Shown here piece after piece: positions 44,101 to 54,988 of a DNA stretch of 64,000 nt. Under the pieces are notes generated by a model. That model was given only the letters and a program-made list of their open reading frames with translations, had not been told where the DNA came from and searched no databases. Source of the DNA: Streptomyces pyxinae. Its GTDB lineage: Bacteria > Actinomycetota > Actinomycetes > Streptomycetales > Streptomycetaceae. The stretch spans positions 38,368-102,367 of the forward strand of contig NZ_JANUGQ010000025.1 in assembly GCF_024756275.1 (NCBI RefSeq), read 5' to 3'. The position numbers and the translations under genes were made by a program. Positions within the stretch are counted from its first letter, which is position 1. Every line of letters starts with the position of its first letter.

Positions 44101-44786
44101 GCGGCTTCCTGACGGGCGCGTTCCGCGGCGGCGAGGTCGAGGCGCGTCGGGTGGGACGTGGCGCGGGGCACGTTGCCTCGGGCACGACCGTCGGGGCCCA
44201 CGCGTCGACTGCGGCAGGGTTCTCCCGCGCGGGCGTGGCACCAGGGGCACGGGACGCCGAGGGCGTCCGGGAGCCCTGCGGCGACGGCGGCCTCGCGTGC
44301 GGCACGGGTCGGCCGGTAGGGGGCGAGCGCGGTGCGGATTGTCGGTGGGACGCACGATCCGATGGCACGCAGACGGGCCTCCACGTCGGCGGGCGGGCCA
44401 CCGCTGGTGAGCTGCCAGTGCGTTGTGGGCGCGGCCGTTCCGGTGGCCACGGCTTGTCGGCTGCCGAGGAGCTCGGCCCGCCAGGCGGCCGGGTTGTCCG
44501 GGTCGGCGGTCGGCGTGGGGTCGGTGTGCCGGTCGAGACGGTCGCGGCGGTACGTACGCCACGCTCGGGCGACGTCCACGGGCAGGGTCGGGTAGGGCGA
44601 GTCGAGGACGTGCGTCCGTATCGCCTGGCGGACGTCCCAGCCGTGGTCCGTGGCGAAGGGCACGTCGTGGAGTAGTTCGTGCCACTGGGCGAGCTGGTCG
44701 CGGGCCTCGCCTGGGTCGGTGCGGATCGTGCGGGGGTCGAGGCGGCCGGTGTAGGCGAGGACAGCGGCGACTTCGCGGCGTTCCAA
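44097..44786 (-). CDS. Zinc-finger protein of actinomycete mobile elements
   Basis: This roughly 229-residue protein has a C-terminal zinc finger, GVPCPWCHARAGEPCRSR followed by His at the TSHPTR stretch, a type often found in Streptomyces plasmids and integrated elements. The N-terminal part is helical without known motif. There is no ATG or GTG after the upstream stop, so a TTG at 44786 with GGAACGGAG upstream is proposed. Overlap with the membrane gene indicates an operon. Confidence 0.65.
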   Translation of the reverse strand: MERREVAAVLAYTGRLDPRTIRTDPGEARDQLAQWHELLHDVPFATDHGWDVRQAIRTHVLDSPYPTLPVDVARAWRTYRRDRLDRHTDPTPTADPDNPAAWRAELLGSRQAVATGTAAPTTHWQLTSGGPPADVEARLRAIGSCVPPTIRTALAPYRPTRAAREAAVAAGLPDALGVPCPWCHARAGEPCRSRRVGPDGRARGNVPRATSHPTRLDLAAAERARQEAA

Positions 44787-44794
44787 GGGGTGGG

Positions 44795-45637
44795 TTACTC
44801 CGTTCCTGTCGGTTCGTCGAGGGCGGCGAGGAGGGCGGCGGTGTGCGCTTCGGCGCGGGTCATGCCGCCTGCGAGTGGGGTGGCACCGCCAGGCAGGGCG
44901 CGCAGGTTCGGCCGCTCCGGGGCGGGAGTGCGTTCCCGGGCGATCCACGTGCGCCAGTCGGCACCCCACGCGGCGGCGGGGCGGGGTGCCCACGTCGCCC
45001 GGTAGGTGCGCCACTTCTCGTCGGCCGCCCGCAGGCCGTGCTCGCCGAGTCGGGCGAGGTGCCCGTCGTGCCGCAACCAGGCCCGGGCGGCATCGTCGAT
45101 CTCCCACTGGGTGGCGGCGGTGAGGGAGGCAGAACTGCTGCTGCTCTTACCGTTGACCTTCGGTTCACTACCGTTCTGGGGGTCGGAATCCGCGCCCCTG
45201 GAGGGCTGGAATCCGGTCTCCCCAGGGGTCGGAATCCGTTCCCCGGGGTCGTTATCCGGCTCCCCTGTGAAGGCGTCGGCAGGGTCGGATTCCGGCCCCC
45301 GAAGGGTCGAGAGCCGATCCCCCTGAGGGGCCGCGTTCCGGTCCTCCTCGTCTGCTTGGCCGAGGAAGGAGGCGGCGATTGGGAGGTGGTAGTACGTCTC
45401 TCCACGCGGTCCCTTGCGGCCCGGGAGCGGCGCCAGCTCCCCGCTGGCGATCAGCTTCGTGAGGGCGTCGCGCACGGCCGTACGGGAGGCGTTCGCGCGC
45501 TTCATGAGGGTGGGCACGGACGCGTACGCGATGCAGCGACGGTCGATGCACCGGTCGGCGATCAGGGCGAGGACCATGCGGGCGGTGCCCTTGCTGCTGC
45601 TGTGGTCCCACACCCATTCGCGGGCGTCGTAGCTCAT
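44795..45637 (-). CDS. Winged-HTH protein, possible replication initiator
   Basis: A 280-residue protein with N-terminal winged helix (SYDAREWVWDHSSSKGTARM; SVPTLMKRANASRTAVRDAL, TKLIASGELAPLP), a Pro/Gly/Asp-rich linker around residues 110-165 and a C-terminal helical Trp-rich part. The linker is encoded by roughly 22-bp DNA repeats like iterons. A role in copying the excised circle is possible but inferred; it might instead be a transcription regulator. Confidence 0.6.
   Translation of the reverse strand: MSYDAREWVWDHSSSKGTARMVLALIADRCIDRRCIAYASVPTLMKRANASRTAVRDALTKLIASGELAPLPGRKGPRGETYYHLPIAASFLGQADEEDRNAAPQGDRLSTLRGPESDPADAFTGEPDNDPGERIPTPGETGFQPSRGADSDPQNGSEPKVNGKSSSSSASLTAATQWEIDDAARAWLRHDGHLARLGEHGLRAADEKWRTYRATWAPRPAAAWGADWRTWIARERTPAPERPNLRALPGGATPLAGGMTRAEAHTAALLAALDEPTGTE
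45182..45340. repeat. Iteron-like direct repeats inside the HTH gene
   Basis: An 11-base core GTCGGAATCCG recurs, with variation, at 45182, 45205, 45228, 45248, 45284, 45306 and 45330. Start-to-start distances are 23, 23, 20, 36, 22 and 24 bases, about two helical turns. A similar CCCC or GGGG context flanks most copies. Such spacing is typical of initiator-binding iterons. Confidence 0.6.
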
Positions 45638-45655
45638 CGGGTGGCGGCTCCTAAC

Positions 45656-45949
45656 TCAGGGCAGGCGGGTGCGGCGGGCCTCTTCGGGTCGTGCGCGGAG
45701 GGGGATTGGGGCGCGGTCCCCGATACCGAGCGTGTCGGCGAGGGTCGCGAGGGCGCGGATGCGATGGGGCCCGGCCGCAGCGGGTTCCTCGGGCCACGCC
45801 GGGGTTTCGTTCTCGCGGACCGGCGCTCCGGGTGCAGCACCAAGACAGCCACACCCGCGCGCGAAGATCCAGCGTTCGGCCGAGAAACCGCACAGCTCAC
45901 GGCGAACGTGTCCTGAGCGGGGATTCCGAGGCCGTAGGTCGATGCGCAC
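45656..45949 (-). CDS. Small protein of unknown function
   Basis: A 97-residue open frame starting VRIDLRPRNPRSGHVRREL and containing FSAERWIFARGCGCLG; the C-terminal half is Arg/Pro/Ala-rich. The start is a GTG without a strong ribosome site, so confidence is limited. It sits between the small gene at 46053 and the HTH gene in the same direction and may belong to that operon. Confidence 0.4.
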   Translation of the reverse strand: MRIDLRPRNPRSGHVRRELCGFSAERWIFARGCGCLGAAPGAPVRENETPAWPEEPAAAGPHRIRALATLADTLGIGDRAPIPLRARPEEARRTRLP

Positions 45950-46052
45950 GACCGGTTGATGGCGGGGGTCGGGCTGTCGTGCGAGCCGCTGTCGGCCCTG
46001 TGTCGGCCGTCCTCGAACCGTGGGCGAAGCGGGACTGTCCCTCCGGCTTCGG

Positions 46053-46256
46053 TCAGGCCGCTTGGACGTACGACGAGGTGGAGAGCAGGTCCGCGAGCCG
46101 CGCGGCGCTCTGTGGGCTGATCGTCGTCGTGAAACTCGCGCACACGCGCTGGAGAGCCGCGTCCCTCGCCGAGTCCACCTTCTGACGGCCGGCGCCGGCC
46201 GACTCGGGAGCGATGACGGGCTGGATGACGGCGGGTTCGGTCTGGTGTCGCGGCAT
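46053..46256 (-). CDS. Small protein next to the integrase
   Basis: A 67-residue protein MPRHQTEPAVIQPVIAPESA..., ending LLSTSSYVQAA, with GAGG eight bases ahead of the ATG. It has no Cys or recognisable fold. Position beside a serine integrase makes an excision or regulatory factor possible, but nothing in the sequence proves it. Confidence 0.5.
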   Translation of the reverse strand: MPRHQTEPAVIQPVIAPESAGAGRQKVDSARDAALQRVCASFTTTISPQSAARLADLLSTSSYVQAA

Positions 46257-46343
46257 GGACGTCCTCGGGGCAGCGTTCGGTCGCCGATCCGCCGGCGTGT
46301 GATGCCGCCGACAGGTCGACTGGGGGGATCCATGCTCCGGAAA

Positions 46344-46368
46344 ATCCCTGGTTTCCCTAACCGGGGAT
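46344..46368. promoter_or_regulatory. Dyad B, diverged copy of the element at 40347
   Basis: ATCCCTGGTT and AACCGGGGAT around TCCCT pair with one mismatch. GGTTT-CCTAACCGGG and the following AT-GTC are shared with dyad A. It is located between the integrase stop and the small gene at 46053. Confidence 0.6.
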
Positions 46369-46431
46369 CGTCGGATATGTTGCGCCCTTCATCGCCTGGT
46401 CAGGCGGGGTGAATTCCACCGACTTGCCCCG

Positions 46432-47880
46432 CTACAGCGGGTTCTGCTCGACGCTGATCCGATCCCAGTCCATGTACCGGCCGAACTTCTTCGGCTCGTC
46501 GATGACGATCCCCGAGAAGAGGAACCGCAGCACCGCGTTGCGCCGCTCGTCCGTCATGTCCTCGGCGTCCCAGGCGGCCCGCGCGCCCGCACCCGTGAGG
46601 CCGTCCAAAAGCACCATCGGGCGGACAACGACCTTGCGCTGGGCCTTGGCGATGCGGCCGGTGATCTCCTTGCGCATCTTGCGGTACTCCGCCGTGGAGA
46701 TCTCCTTCGCGGTCCACATCTGGTTCAGTTCGTCCAGCTGCCGCTGGTCGTCCTCCAGCTCCTCGGCCGCGCTCTCGGAGAGGTTGCTGCTGGCGAGCCG
46801 ACCGTCCACCCGCAGCTTGCCGAGCAGTTCGACCGCCGCGTCCACGACGAAGTCCTCCAGGGTCTGGGCCATGATCGACCGAGTGCACTTCTTCTCGTCG
46901 TTCCGGCCTCGGCGGTTGCACTGGTAGACCGGCCCGGTGCCCTTCGCCGTGCCGGACATCAGCGTCCCGCACCGCCCGCACATCACCAGGCCGCGCAGCA
47001 GGTAGTAGCGCTGCACGGGCTTGCTCAGCGCCTCCCGGTACGCCGCCGACCGGTATTCGCGCCGCGTCCGCACCTCCGCCCACACGCCCGCGTCGATGAT
47101 CGCGGGCCAGGTACCCGGGCCGATCTCCTCGCCCTGGTGCATGCGGATTCCGGCGACGTGCCGGGAGTCGAGCAGCGCGCGGACGGTGCCGCCTGTCCAC
47201 GCCTTGCCGCCGGCCGTGCGGATGCCCCGGCTGTGCAGGTCCTTCGCGATCGGTGCCGGGCCCTCCCCCTTCAGGTAGCGGTCGAAGACCTCCCGGACGA
47301 TCGCGGCCTCCTCCTCGACGATCGTCATGCCGTCCTTGGCGTAACCGAACCGCCTCACGCCGCCCTGCGGCTTGCCCTCCCGCGCCCGGTCCTGCATCGC
47401 GGACTTCAGCCGCCGTGAGGTGTCGTCCGAGGAGCGGCAGGCGTGCGCGACCTCGATGCGGAGGATGAAGCGGTCGTCGGGGTCGGCGAGGTCACGACGG
47501 TTCGCCTCGCCGTGGAGGGTGATCGCGTGGTCGTCGGAGACCTGGAGCAGCTCCTCCAGGTCCCGGGGCTGCCGCATGAGCCGGTCGGGGTGGTAGGCGA
47601 TGATGTGCCGGAAGCCACGGTTCCGGGCCTCGTCCAGCAGGCGGTCCCAGCCGGGCCGCTTCCGCTTGCGGCTCCACGCCGAGCGGCTGTTGTCGACGAA
47701 GACGTGGGCGGGGTCGATGACCAGGCCCCGGCGCTCGGCGATCTCGCGGCAGATGCGCTCCTGGCGGTCGACGCCCGTCTGGTCGTCGTCGTCCGCCTGG
47801 GATATGCGGCAGTAGACCGCCGCCGGCTCACCGGCGACGTTGGTGCTGGGGTTGCCCCTGGTGGGCTTGTTGCGCGACAC
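46432..47880 (-). CDS. Large serine integrase
   Basis: A 482-residue serine recombinase that integrates the element. The catalytic Ser27 is in AVYCRISQADDDD, the resolvase Arg motif in YHPDRLMRQPRDLEEL. A recombinase domain contains GGVRRFGYAKDG and AGGKAWTGGTVRALL. The zinc ribbon is MCGRCGTLMSG with later Cys in YQCNRRG and KKCTRS, followed by a coiled coil. It is shorter than phage integrases of the phiC31/TG1 type. Its GTG/ATG start at 47880 is only 24 bases from the attR core. Confidence 0.94.
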   Translation of the reverse strand: MSRNKPTRGNPSTNVAGEPAAVYCRISQADDDDQTGVDRQERICREIAERRGLVIDPAHVFVDNSRSAWSRKRKRPGWDRLLDEARNRGFRHIIAYHPDRLMRQPRDLEELLQVSDDHAITLHGEANRRDLADPDDRFILRIEVAHACRSSDDTSRRLKSAMQDRAREGKPQGGVRRFGYAKDGMTIVEEEAAIVREVFDRYLKGEGPAPIAKDLHSRGIRTAGGKAWTGGTVRALLDSRHVAGIRMHQGEEIGPGTWPAIIDAGVWAEVRTRREYRSAAYREALSKPVQRYYLLRGLVMCGRCGTLMSGTAKGTGPVYQCNRRGRNDEKKCTRSIMAQTLEDFVVDAAVELLGKLRVDGRLASSNLSESAAEELEDDQRQLDELNQMWTAKEISTAEYRKMRKEITGRIAKAQRKVVVRPMVLLDGLTGAGARAAWDAEDMTDERRNAVLRFLFSGIVIDEPKKFGRYMDWDRISVEQNPL

Positions 47881-47904
47881 GCGAATGAGTGTACGAACGA
47901 GGAG

Positions 47905-47912
47905 TCGGCTGG
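47905..47912. other. attR core of the integrated element
   Basis: TCGGCTGG, second copy of the attachment core. To its right the aminotransferase reading frame resumes with ATC ACC GCG CCC. To its left is the integrase leader. Excision between the two copies would rebuild the host gene and put the aminotransferase copy divergent from the integrase. Confidence 0.88.
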
Positions 47913-48341
47913 ATCACCGCGCCCCCGGCACTGATCTCCGCCGTCCGCACCGCCAAGCAGTTCCTCACCTTTGTCTCGGGCGGGCCGTTCCAGTACGCCG
48001 TGGCGGAGGCGCTGCGCCTGCCGGACGCGTACTTCACCGGGCTCCGCGACGACCTGCGCGTCAAGCGGGACCTGCTCGCGGACGGCCTCGCGGCGGCCGG
48101 CTTCGAGGTCTACCGCCCGGCCGGCACCTACTTCGTCACCGCCGGCATCACCCCGCTGGGCGAGCGCGACGGGGTGGAGTTCTGCCGCTCCCTGCCCGAG
48201 CGGTGCGGGGTGGTGGCCATCCCGTCCGCCGTCTTCTACGACCACCGCGACCAGGGCGCCCCCTTCGTCCGCTTCGCCTTCTGCAAGCGGAAGGAGGTGC
48301 TGGACGAGGCGGTGAGCCGCCTCAAGCGGCTGGCGTCCTGA
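47913..48341 (+). pseudogene. Class-I aminotransferase, 3' fragment
   Basis: C-terminal 142 codons of the split host gene, from ITAPPALISAVRTAKQFL to RLKRLAS, including SGGPFQYAVAEALRLPDAYF and CGVVAIPSAVFYDH. A GTG at 47889 inside the element end could permit translation of an isolated C-terminal domain, but it has no good ribosome site. The fragment has not visibly decayed, suggesting recent insertion or selection for reversible excision. Confidence 0.92.
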
Positions 48342-48373
48342 CGGACCCGGGGAACACCCGCTGCCGGGCGGTG

Positions 48374-48403
48374 GGGCCGGGACCCACTCCTGGGCCCCGG
48401 CCC
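48374..48403. terminator. Terminator-type hairpin after the aminotransferase
   Basis: GGGCCGGGACCC and GGGCCCCGGCCC pair with one mismatch around ACTCCT, 33 bases after the aminotransferase stop and before the convergent Uma2-family stop at 48465. Confidence 0.65.
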
Positions 48404-48464
48404 TGAATCGCCCCGGAGTCCACTCCTGCCGGACCGACGACGGAGGTCAGTCCGGAGGAGCTTG

Positions 48465-49019
48465 TCAGCGGGGGTCCGAATCCGGCTCCGGGCGCGGGAG
48501 TTCGTCGAGATCGAGGGTGAAGGTGCGGCCGTCGGCCAGGGGGATGGGGAGTTTGCCCGCGCCGTACTTGTAGGTGTGCGCCGCGACGTACCCCGTACCG
48601 GTCGGCTGGGTGTGAAGGACGACTTCCTGGGCGTAGGGGTCCACCACCAGGTAGATCGGAATGCCGTAACGGCCGTACTTCGCGGTGCAGTCGTCGTAAT
48701 CCTTGCGCGCGGAGGAGGTCGAGACCACCTCCGAGATCAGCAGGACGTCTTCGAAGCTGTAGCGCTTGCCTTCGCGGCGGGCGTCCTCGCGAAGGATCGC
48801 CAGGTCGGGCGCGGAGTTCTCATCGGCGGGGAAGTCGATGTAGACGTCCGAGGCGGTCTTCGCGTGGCGCCCGAGGGACACGACCGTGTCGTACTGCATC
48901 GACTTGATCGTGCTTGAGTGCTCGAAGCTCTGCGGAGTCATGATCACCTTTCCGTCAGCTCCGAACAGCACCGTGTATCCCTCGGGAAACTCGGTGTGCA
49001 TGATCGCGTCGACGCTCAT
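48465..49019 (-). CDS. Uma2 (DUF820) family protein
   Basis: A 184-residue protein of the Uma2/DUF820 family with a PD-(D/E)XK-like fold: VYIDFPADENSAPDLAILRE, VLLISEVVSTSSARKDYDDC and KYGRYGIPIYLVVDPYAQEV. These proteins are abundant in Streptomyces; nuclease activity is assumed, not proven. GGGAGGAG lies just upstream of the ATG at 49019. Confidence 0.85.
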   Translation of the reverse strand: MSVDAIMHTEFPEGYTVLFGADGKVIMTPQSFEHSSTIKSMQYDTVVSLGRHAKTASDVYIDFPADENSAPDLAILREDARREGKRYSFEDVLLISEVVSTSSARKDYDDCTAKYGRYGIPIYLVVDPYAQEVVLHTQPTGTGYVAAHTYKYGAGKLPIPLADGRTFTLDLDELPRPEPDSDPR

Positions 49020-49503
49020 GGACGGCTCCTCCCGTGTGCGATCAGGATACGGCGCCCCGTGCCGTGTCACCGAGCCTGCGATGCGGCCCGAGGGCGCCGG
49101 TCAGTTCCTCGGGCCGCCCCGGCTCCGCCGTCCCGGAGGGAGGCCGGTGGTGACCGGCTCGTGTCCGGTCTTCCCTCACGGCCCCCGGCCCCCGGTGCGT
49201 GCACCTTCACCGTGCGCGAGCAGCGGAGCCTCAGGGCTCATCGGGCGGTGTCCGGACCCGGCCGGCCGGCGGGGCCACCGGCCCCGATGACCGAGGCGGC
49301 CGGGTGGCAGGCCAGGGGATGGCGGGCCGCGGCCGGAGTCGGCTAGCCCGTGGGGGCCGTGCTGTCACGGCGACACGCGCCGGGCGGTCCGGGGCGGGGG
49401 GACTACCACCCGTGCGGGGGGTCCCGGCCCGCGCCGCGCTCGCGCCGGGCGCGTACGGCACCGAAGGTCGGGGTGAACCGTTCCGCGCGTACGGAGGTGC
49501 ACC
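49020..49503. other. Intergenic region with a hairpin
   Basis: No supported gene in 484 bases. GCGGCCCGAGG and CCTCGGGCCGC (49083-49117, 13-base loop) form a perfect 11-bp stem. The region should contain promoters for the flanking, divergently oriented Uma2 and membrane glycosyltransferase genes. Confidence 0.5.
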
Positions 49504-50721
49504 GTGTCCGCCGAGACCGCCCCCACCCTCGATCACGCGGCCCCCGCCGGGAGCAGACCGAGGGCGCGCGGGCGTGCCGCGCTGCACCGGGCCGCTCCCG
49601 CGCTGGGGTTGTTCGCCGCCGCCCGGCTGCTGGGGATGGTCTGCCTGGCGCTGTGGGCATGGCGGCTGGACCGCTCGCCGCGGATGCTGCTGGCGAGTTC
49701 CTGGGACTCCGACTGGTACGCCCGGATCGCCGCGCACGGCTACGGCTACACGCTCCACTGGCCGGACGGCGTGGTCCAGTCCGACCTGGCGTTCTTCCCG
49801 CTGTACCCGGGGCTGATCCGGGCGGTGACGGCGGTGCTGCCGGTGACCGGCGGGACGGCCGGGCTGCTGCTCTCCTGGGCGGCGGCCGGGGCGGCGGCCG
49901 GCGGGATCTACCTGGTCGGCGAGCGGCTGTACGGGCGGGCGGTCGGCACCGCGCTGGTGCTGCTCTGGGGGCTGCTGCCGCACGCCATCGTGGTGTGCAT
50001 GGCGTACACCGAGCCGCTGCTCACCGCCTTCGCCGCCTGGTCGCTGTACGCGGTGCTGACCCGGCGCTGGCTGTGGGCGGGCGCACTGGCGGCGCTGGCC
50101 GGACTGGCCCGGCCCAACGGCATCGCGGTGGCCGCCGCGGTGCTGGTGGCCGCCGGGTGCGAGGGCTACCGGTGGCTGCGGGAGCGGCGGGGTGCCGCAC
50201 CGGGGGCCGCCGTGGCCCGGCCCGGCTGGCGGGTCGCGGTGGCGGCGGCGCTGGCCCCGGCCGGCTGGACCGGGTACGTCCTCTGGGTCGGCGCCCGGCG
50301 CGGCGACTGGCTGAGCGGCTACTTCGCCGTGCAGGAGGGCTGGACCTCCCGCTTCGACCTGGGCGCGGGGGCGCTGCGTACCGTCCGGGCCATCGTCACC
50401 CGGCCCATGGACCTGGGCTTCACCATGGCGCTGGTGTTCACGGCGGTGGGGGTGCTGCTCTTCGTCCTGCTGTGCCTGGCCCGGCCGCCGCTGCCGCTGC
50501 TGGTCTACACCGCGGTGCTGGTGCTGATCGTGGCGGGCGGGTCCGGCTTCTTCGAGTCCAAGCCGCGCTTCCTGCTGCCGGCCTTCCCGCTGCTGCTGCC
50601 GCTCGCCCACGCGCTGCGCAGAGCCCGGCCGGGGGCGGCGATCGCGGTGGTCGCCGCCCTGGCCGGGCTCTCGTTCGCGTACGGGGCCTATCTGCTCACC
50701 CTCGCCACGATGGCGCTGTGA
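49504..50721 (+). CDS. Polytopic membrane glycosyltransferase (PIG-V-like)
   Basis: A 405-residue integral membrane protein with about nine hydrophobic segments. The loop after the first helix has SSWDSDWYARIAAHGYGYTL and LAFFPLYPGLIR, resembling the acidic active-site loop of PIG-V/GT-C mannosyltransferases. It likely uses a polyprenyl-phosphate sugar on the outer face of the membrane. GTG start at 49504. The acceptor is unknown. Confidence 0.8.
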   Translation: MSAETAPTLDHAAPAGSRPRARGRAALHRAAPALGLFAAARLLGMVCLALWAWRLDRSPRMLLASSWDSDWYARIAAHGYGYTLHWPDGVVQSDLAFFPLYPGLIRAVTAVLPVTGGTAGLLLSWAAAGAAAGGIYLVGERLYGRAVGTALVLLWGLLPHAIVVCMAYTEPLLTAFAAWSLYAVLTRRWLWAGALAALAGLARPNGIAVAAAVLVAAGCEGYRWLRERRGAAPGAAVARPGWRVAVAAALAPAGWTGYVLWVGARRGDWLSGYFAVQEGWTSRFDLGAGALRTVRAIVTRPMDLGFTMALVFTAVGVLLFVLLCLARPPLPLLVYTAVLVLIVAGGSGFFESKPRFLLPAFPLLLPLAHALRRARPGAAIAVVAALAGLSFAYGAYLLTLATMAL

Positions 50722-50847
50722 CGGCACGGGCCCTGTGCCGGCCGGGGCGGGCCCCAGAGGCGGGCGCCCGCCGGGCCCGGGCACCGACCGGGCCGGAAGT
50801 CGCTCGGGCGCCCTCCGGACCGGGGTCGCTCGGGCCCGCCGGGCCGC

Positions 50848-51402
50848 TCAGGCCTCGTCGCCCTCCGGGCCGCCCTCGGCACCCTCCTCGCCCTCGGCGG
50901 GCAGGATGCCCAGCTGCTCCTGGAGCCAGCGGTCGAACTCGACCGAGGCGCGGACCCAGCTGACCGTGGACGAGACGAAGTGCTCCAGGCTGACCCCGGT
51001 GCCGATCAGCATCTGGGCCTCGCCGATGAGCCGGACGGTGGCGCCGCCCTGCTCGTCCTCGTGGAGGTGGGTGTACACCTTGGGCCACAGGGTGCGGCGG
51101 TTCCAGTCGTCGATGGAGTCCAGGATCTGCGCCCGGTTCTCCACCGGGTGCGGCCGGTCGTAGAACGTCCGCACGGAGAAGACCTGCTGCTCGTCCTCGC
51201 CGCGGAACATGAAGTACGTACGGAACTCCTCCCACGGCGCCGCGAGGTCACCCTCGTCGTCGACGACGTACTTGAGCTCCATCTGCTCCAGGAGCTGCTT
51301 GACCAGGTCCTGGTCGGGGAGGACGGGGCCCGCCGGTCCTGCGGCTGCCTGAGGCTGGGGCTGGCCCCCGAAATTCGGAATCGAGGACGGGTCGATGCTC
51401 AC
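50848..51402 (-). CDS. YbjN-like/type III chaperone-fold protein
   Basis: This 184-residue protein contains LDQ-type LVKQLLEQMELKYVVDDEGD, FRTYFMFRGEDEQQVFSVRT and ATVRLIGEAQMLIGTGVSLE, as in the YbjN/CesT-like fold conserved in actinobacteria. The C-terminal tail is Glu/Gly-rich. Function unknown; its position downstream of clpB hints at no specific role. GTG start at 51402. Confidence 0.78.
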   Translation of the reverse strand: MSIDPSSIPNFGGQPQPQAAAGPAGPVLPDQDLVKQLLEQMELKYVVDDEGDLAAPWEEFRTYFMFRGEDEQQVFSVRTFYDRPHPVENRAQILDSIDDWNRRTLWPKVYTHLHEDEQGGATVRLIGEAQMLIGTGVSLEHFVSSTVSWVRASVEFDRWLQEQLGILPAEGEEGAEGGPEGDEA

Positions 51403-51638
51403 CGTGTATTTCCCTTCGTACGAGTCCCCGTCATCCTCCCCCATCCCGCCCGCCCGCTGGCAAGCCCGGACCCCGGCGATCCGCTCCCGGCTGAAGCCCG
51501 GCCCGGCGCCCCACGGCCGGCCGCGGCCCCGACGCGTTCCCGTGCCCGCTCCCGGACCCGTTCCCGCTCCCGTGCCCGTACGGCGGCAGGCCCGCCACCC
51601 CGAGGGGTGACGGGCCCGGAAGCGACCGGAGGCGCGGG

Positions 51639-54233
<2,595 letters not shown>

Positions 54234-54307
54234 GTGCGTCCTCTCCTCCTCCGGCCCGGCGGGTCCGGTCCCGATCCTGGCCTTCTGCTTCTTCCAACCT
54301 ACACAAA

Positions 54308-54328
54308 CTTGAGTCTATTCCACTCAAC
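54308..54328. promoter_or_regulatory. HAIR operator (HspR site) of clpB
   Basis: CTTGAGT, seven bases, ACTCAAC: six of seven bases of the right half match the HAIR consensus CTTGAGT-N7-ACTCAAG. It sits upstream of clpB and also between it and the divergent gene at 54366. Confidence 0.9.
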
Positions 54329-54365
54329 CTAGTGGAGGCGAGTGCCTGGAGGTAGGTTCCGGTCC

Positions 54366-54779
54366 ATGGCCATCGATCTCCGCGCGCCCGGCGACGCGTA
54401 TGTCGCCTTCTGGCGCGAGTACCACATGTCCACCCTGACGACTCCCCGCCCGGACGGCACCCCGCATGTGGTGGCGGTGGGTGTGACGTACGACCCCGAG
54501 GGCGGCGCCAAGGGCATCGCCCGGGTCATCGCCAACCGGCACAGCCGCAAGGTGGCGAACGTCCTGGCGGCCGGCCCGGCGGGTGCCCGGGTGGCGGTCT
54601 GCCAGGTGGACAAGGGGCGCTGGGCGACGCTGGAGGGGGTGGCCCGGGTACGCACCGAGCCGGAGGCCGTCGCGGACGCCGTGGCCCGGTACGCCGAGCG
54701 CTACGGCCGCACCCCGGCACCCAACCCGGACCGGGTCGTCCTGGAGATCGCCCTCACCCGGGCCATGGGACGCGCCTAG
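54366..54779 (+). CDS. PPOX-class (flavin/F420-type) oxidase-family protein
   Basis: A 137-residue split-barrel protein: YHMSTLTTPRPDGTPHVVAV near the N-terminus and VCQVDKGRWATLEGVARV. The family binds FMN, F420 or heme; the cofactor is unknown. The ATG at 54366 is used, with GGAGG 13 bases before; a GTG at 54342 is too close to a ribosome site. It is divergent from clpB and shares the HAIR-containing spacer. Confidence 0.82.
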   Translation: MAIDLRAPGDAYVAFWREYHMSTLTTPRPDGTPHVVAVGVTYDPEGGAKGIARVIANRHSRKVANVLAAGPAGARVAVCQVDKGRWATLEGVARVRTEPEAVADAVARYAERYGRTPAPNPDRVVLEIALTRAMGRA

Positions 54780-54901
54780 CGACGGGCCCGGGAGCGGGCC
54801 ACCGGGACGGCGAACGCGGAAGAGGGCGGGAAAGCGGCGGGAGAGCGGCGCGGGCACCGGCACGGCGACCGGCACGGCGACCGGCGCGGAAACGGGAAAA
54901 G

Positions 54902-54946
54902 CACAGCGGCGCCATCGTGTTTCAGGTCCACGATGGCGCCGCTGTG
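54902..54946. terminator. Strong bidirectional terminator
   Basis: An 18-bp perfect stem (CACAGCGGCGCCATCGTG and its complement at 54929-54946) around a 9-base loop. It lies between the convergent PPOX gene and the Rieske-like gene. Confidence 0.9.
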
Positions 54947-54988
54947 TGGGGGAAGCACCTGAGCGATCTGCAACGACGGGGGAACCGC

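Noticed and set aside
45950..46333. N-terminal extension of the small gene ending at 45656
   Set aside because: Overlaps the better supported 67-residue gene at 46053 and is Arg/Pro/Ser-rich low-complexity sequence.
47889..48341. C-terminal aminotransferase fragment as an independent gene starting at the GTG 47889
   Set aside because: The start codon is in the element's end, has no ribosome site, and the product would lack the PLP-binding part.
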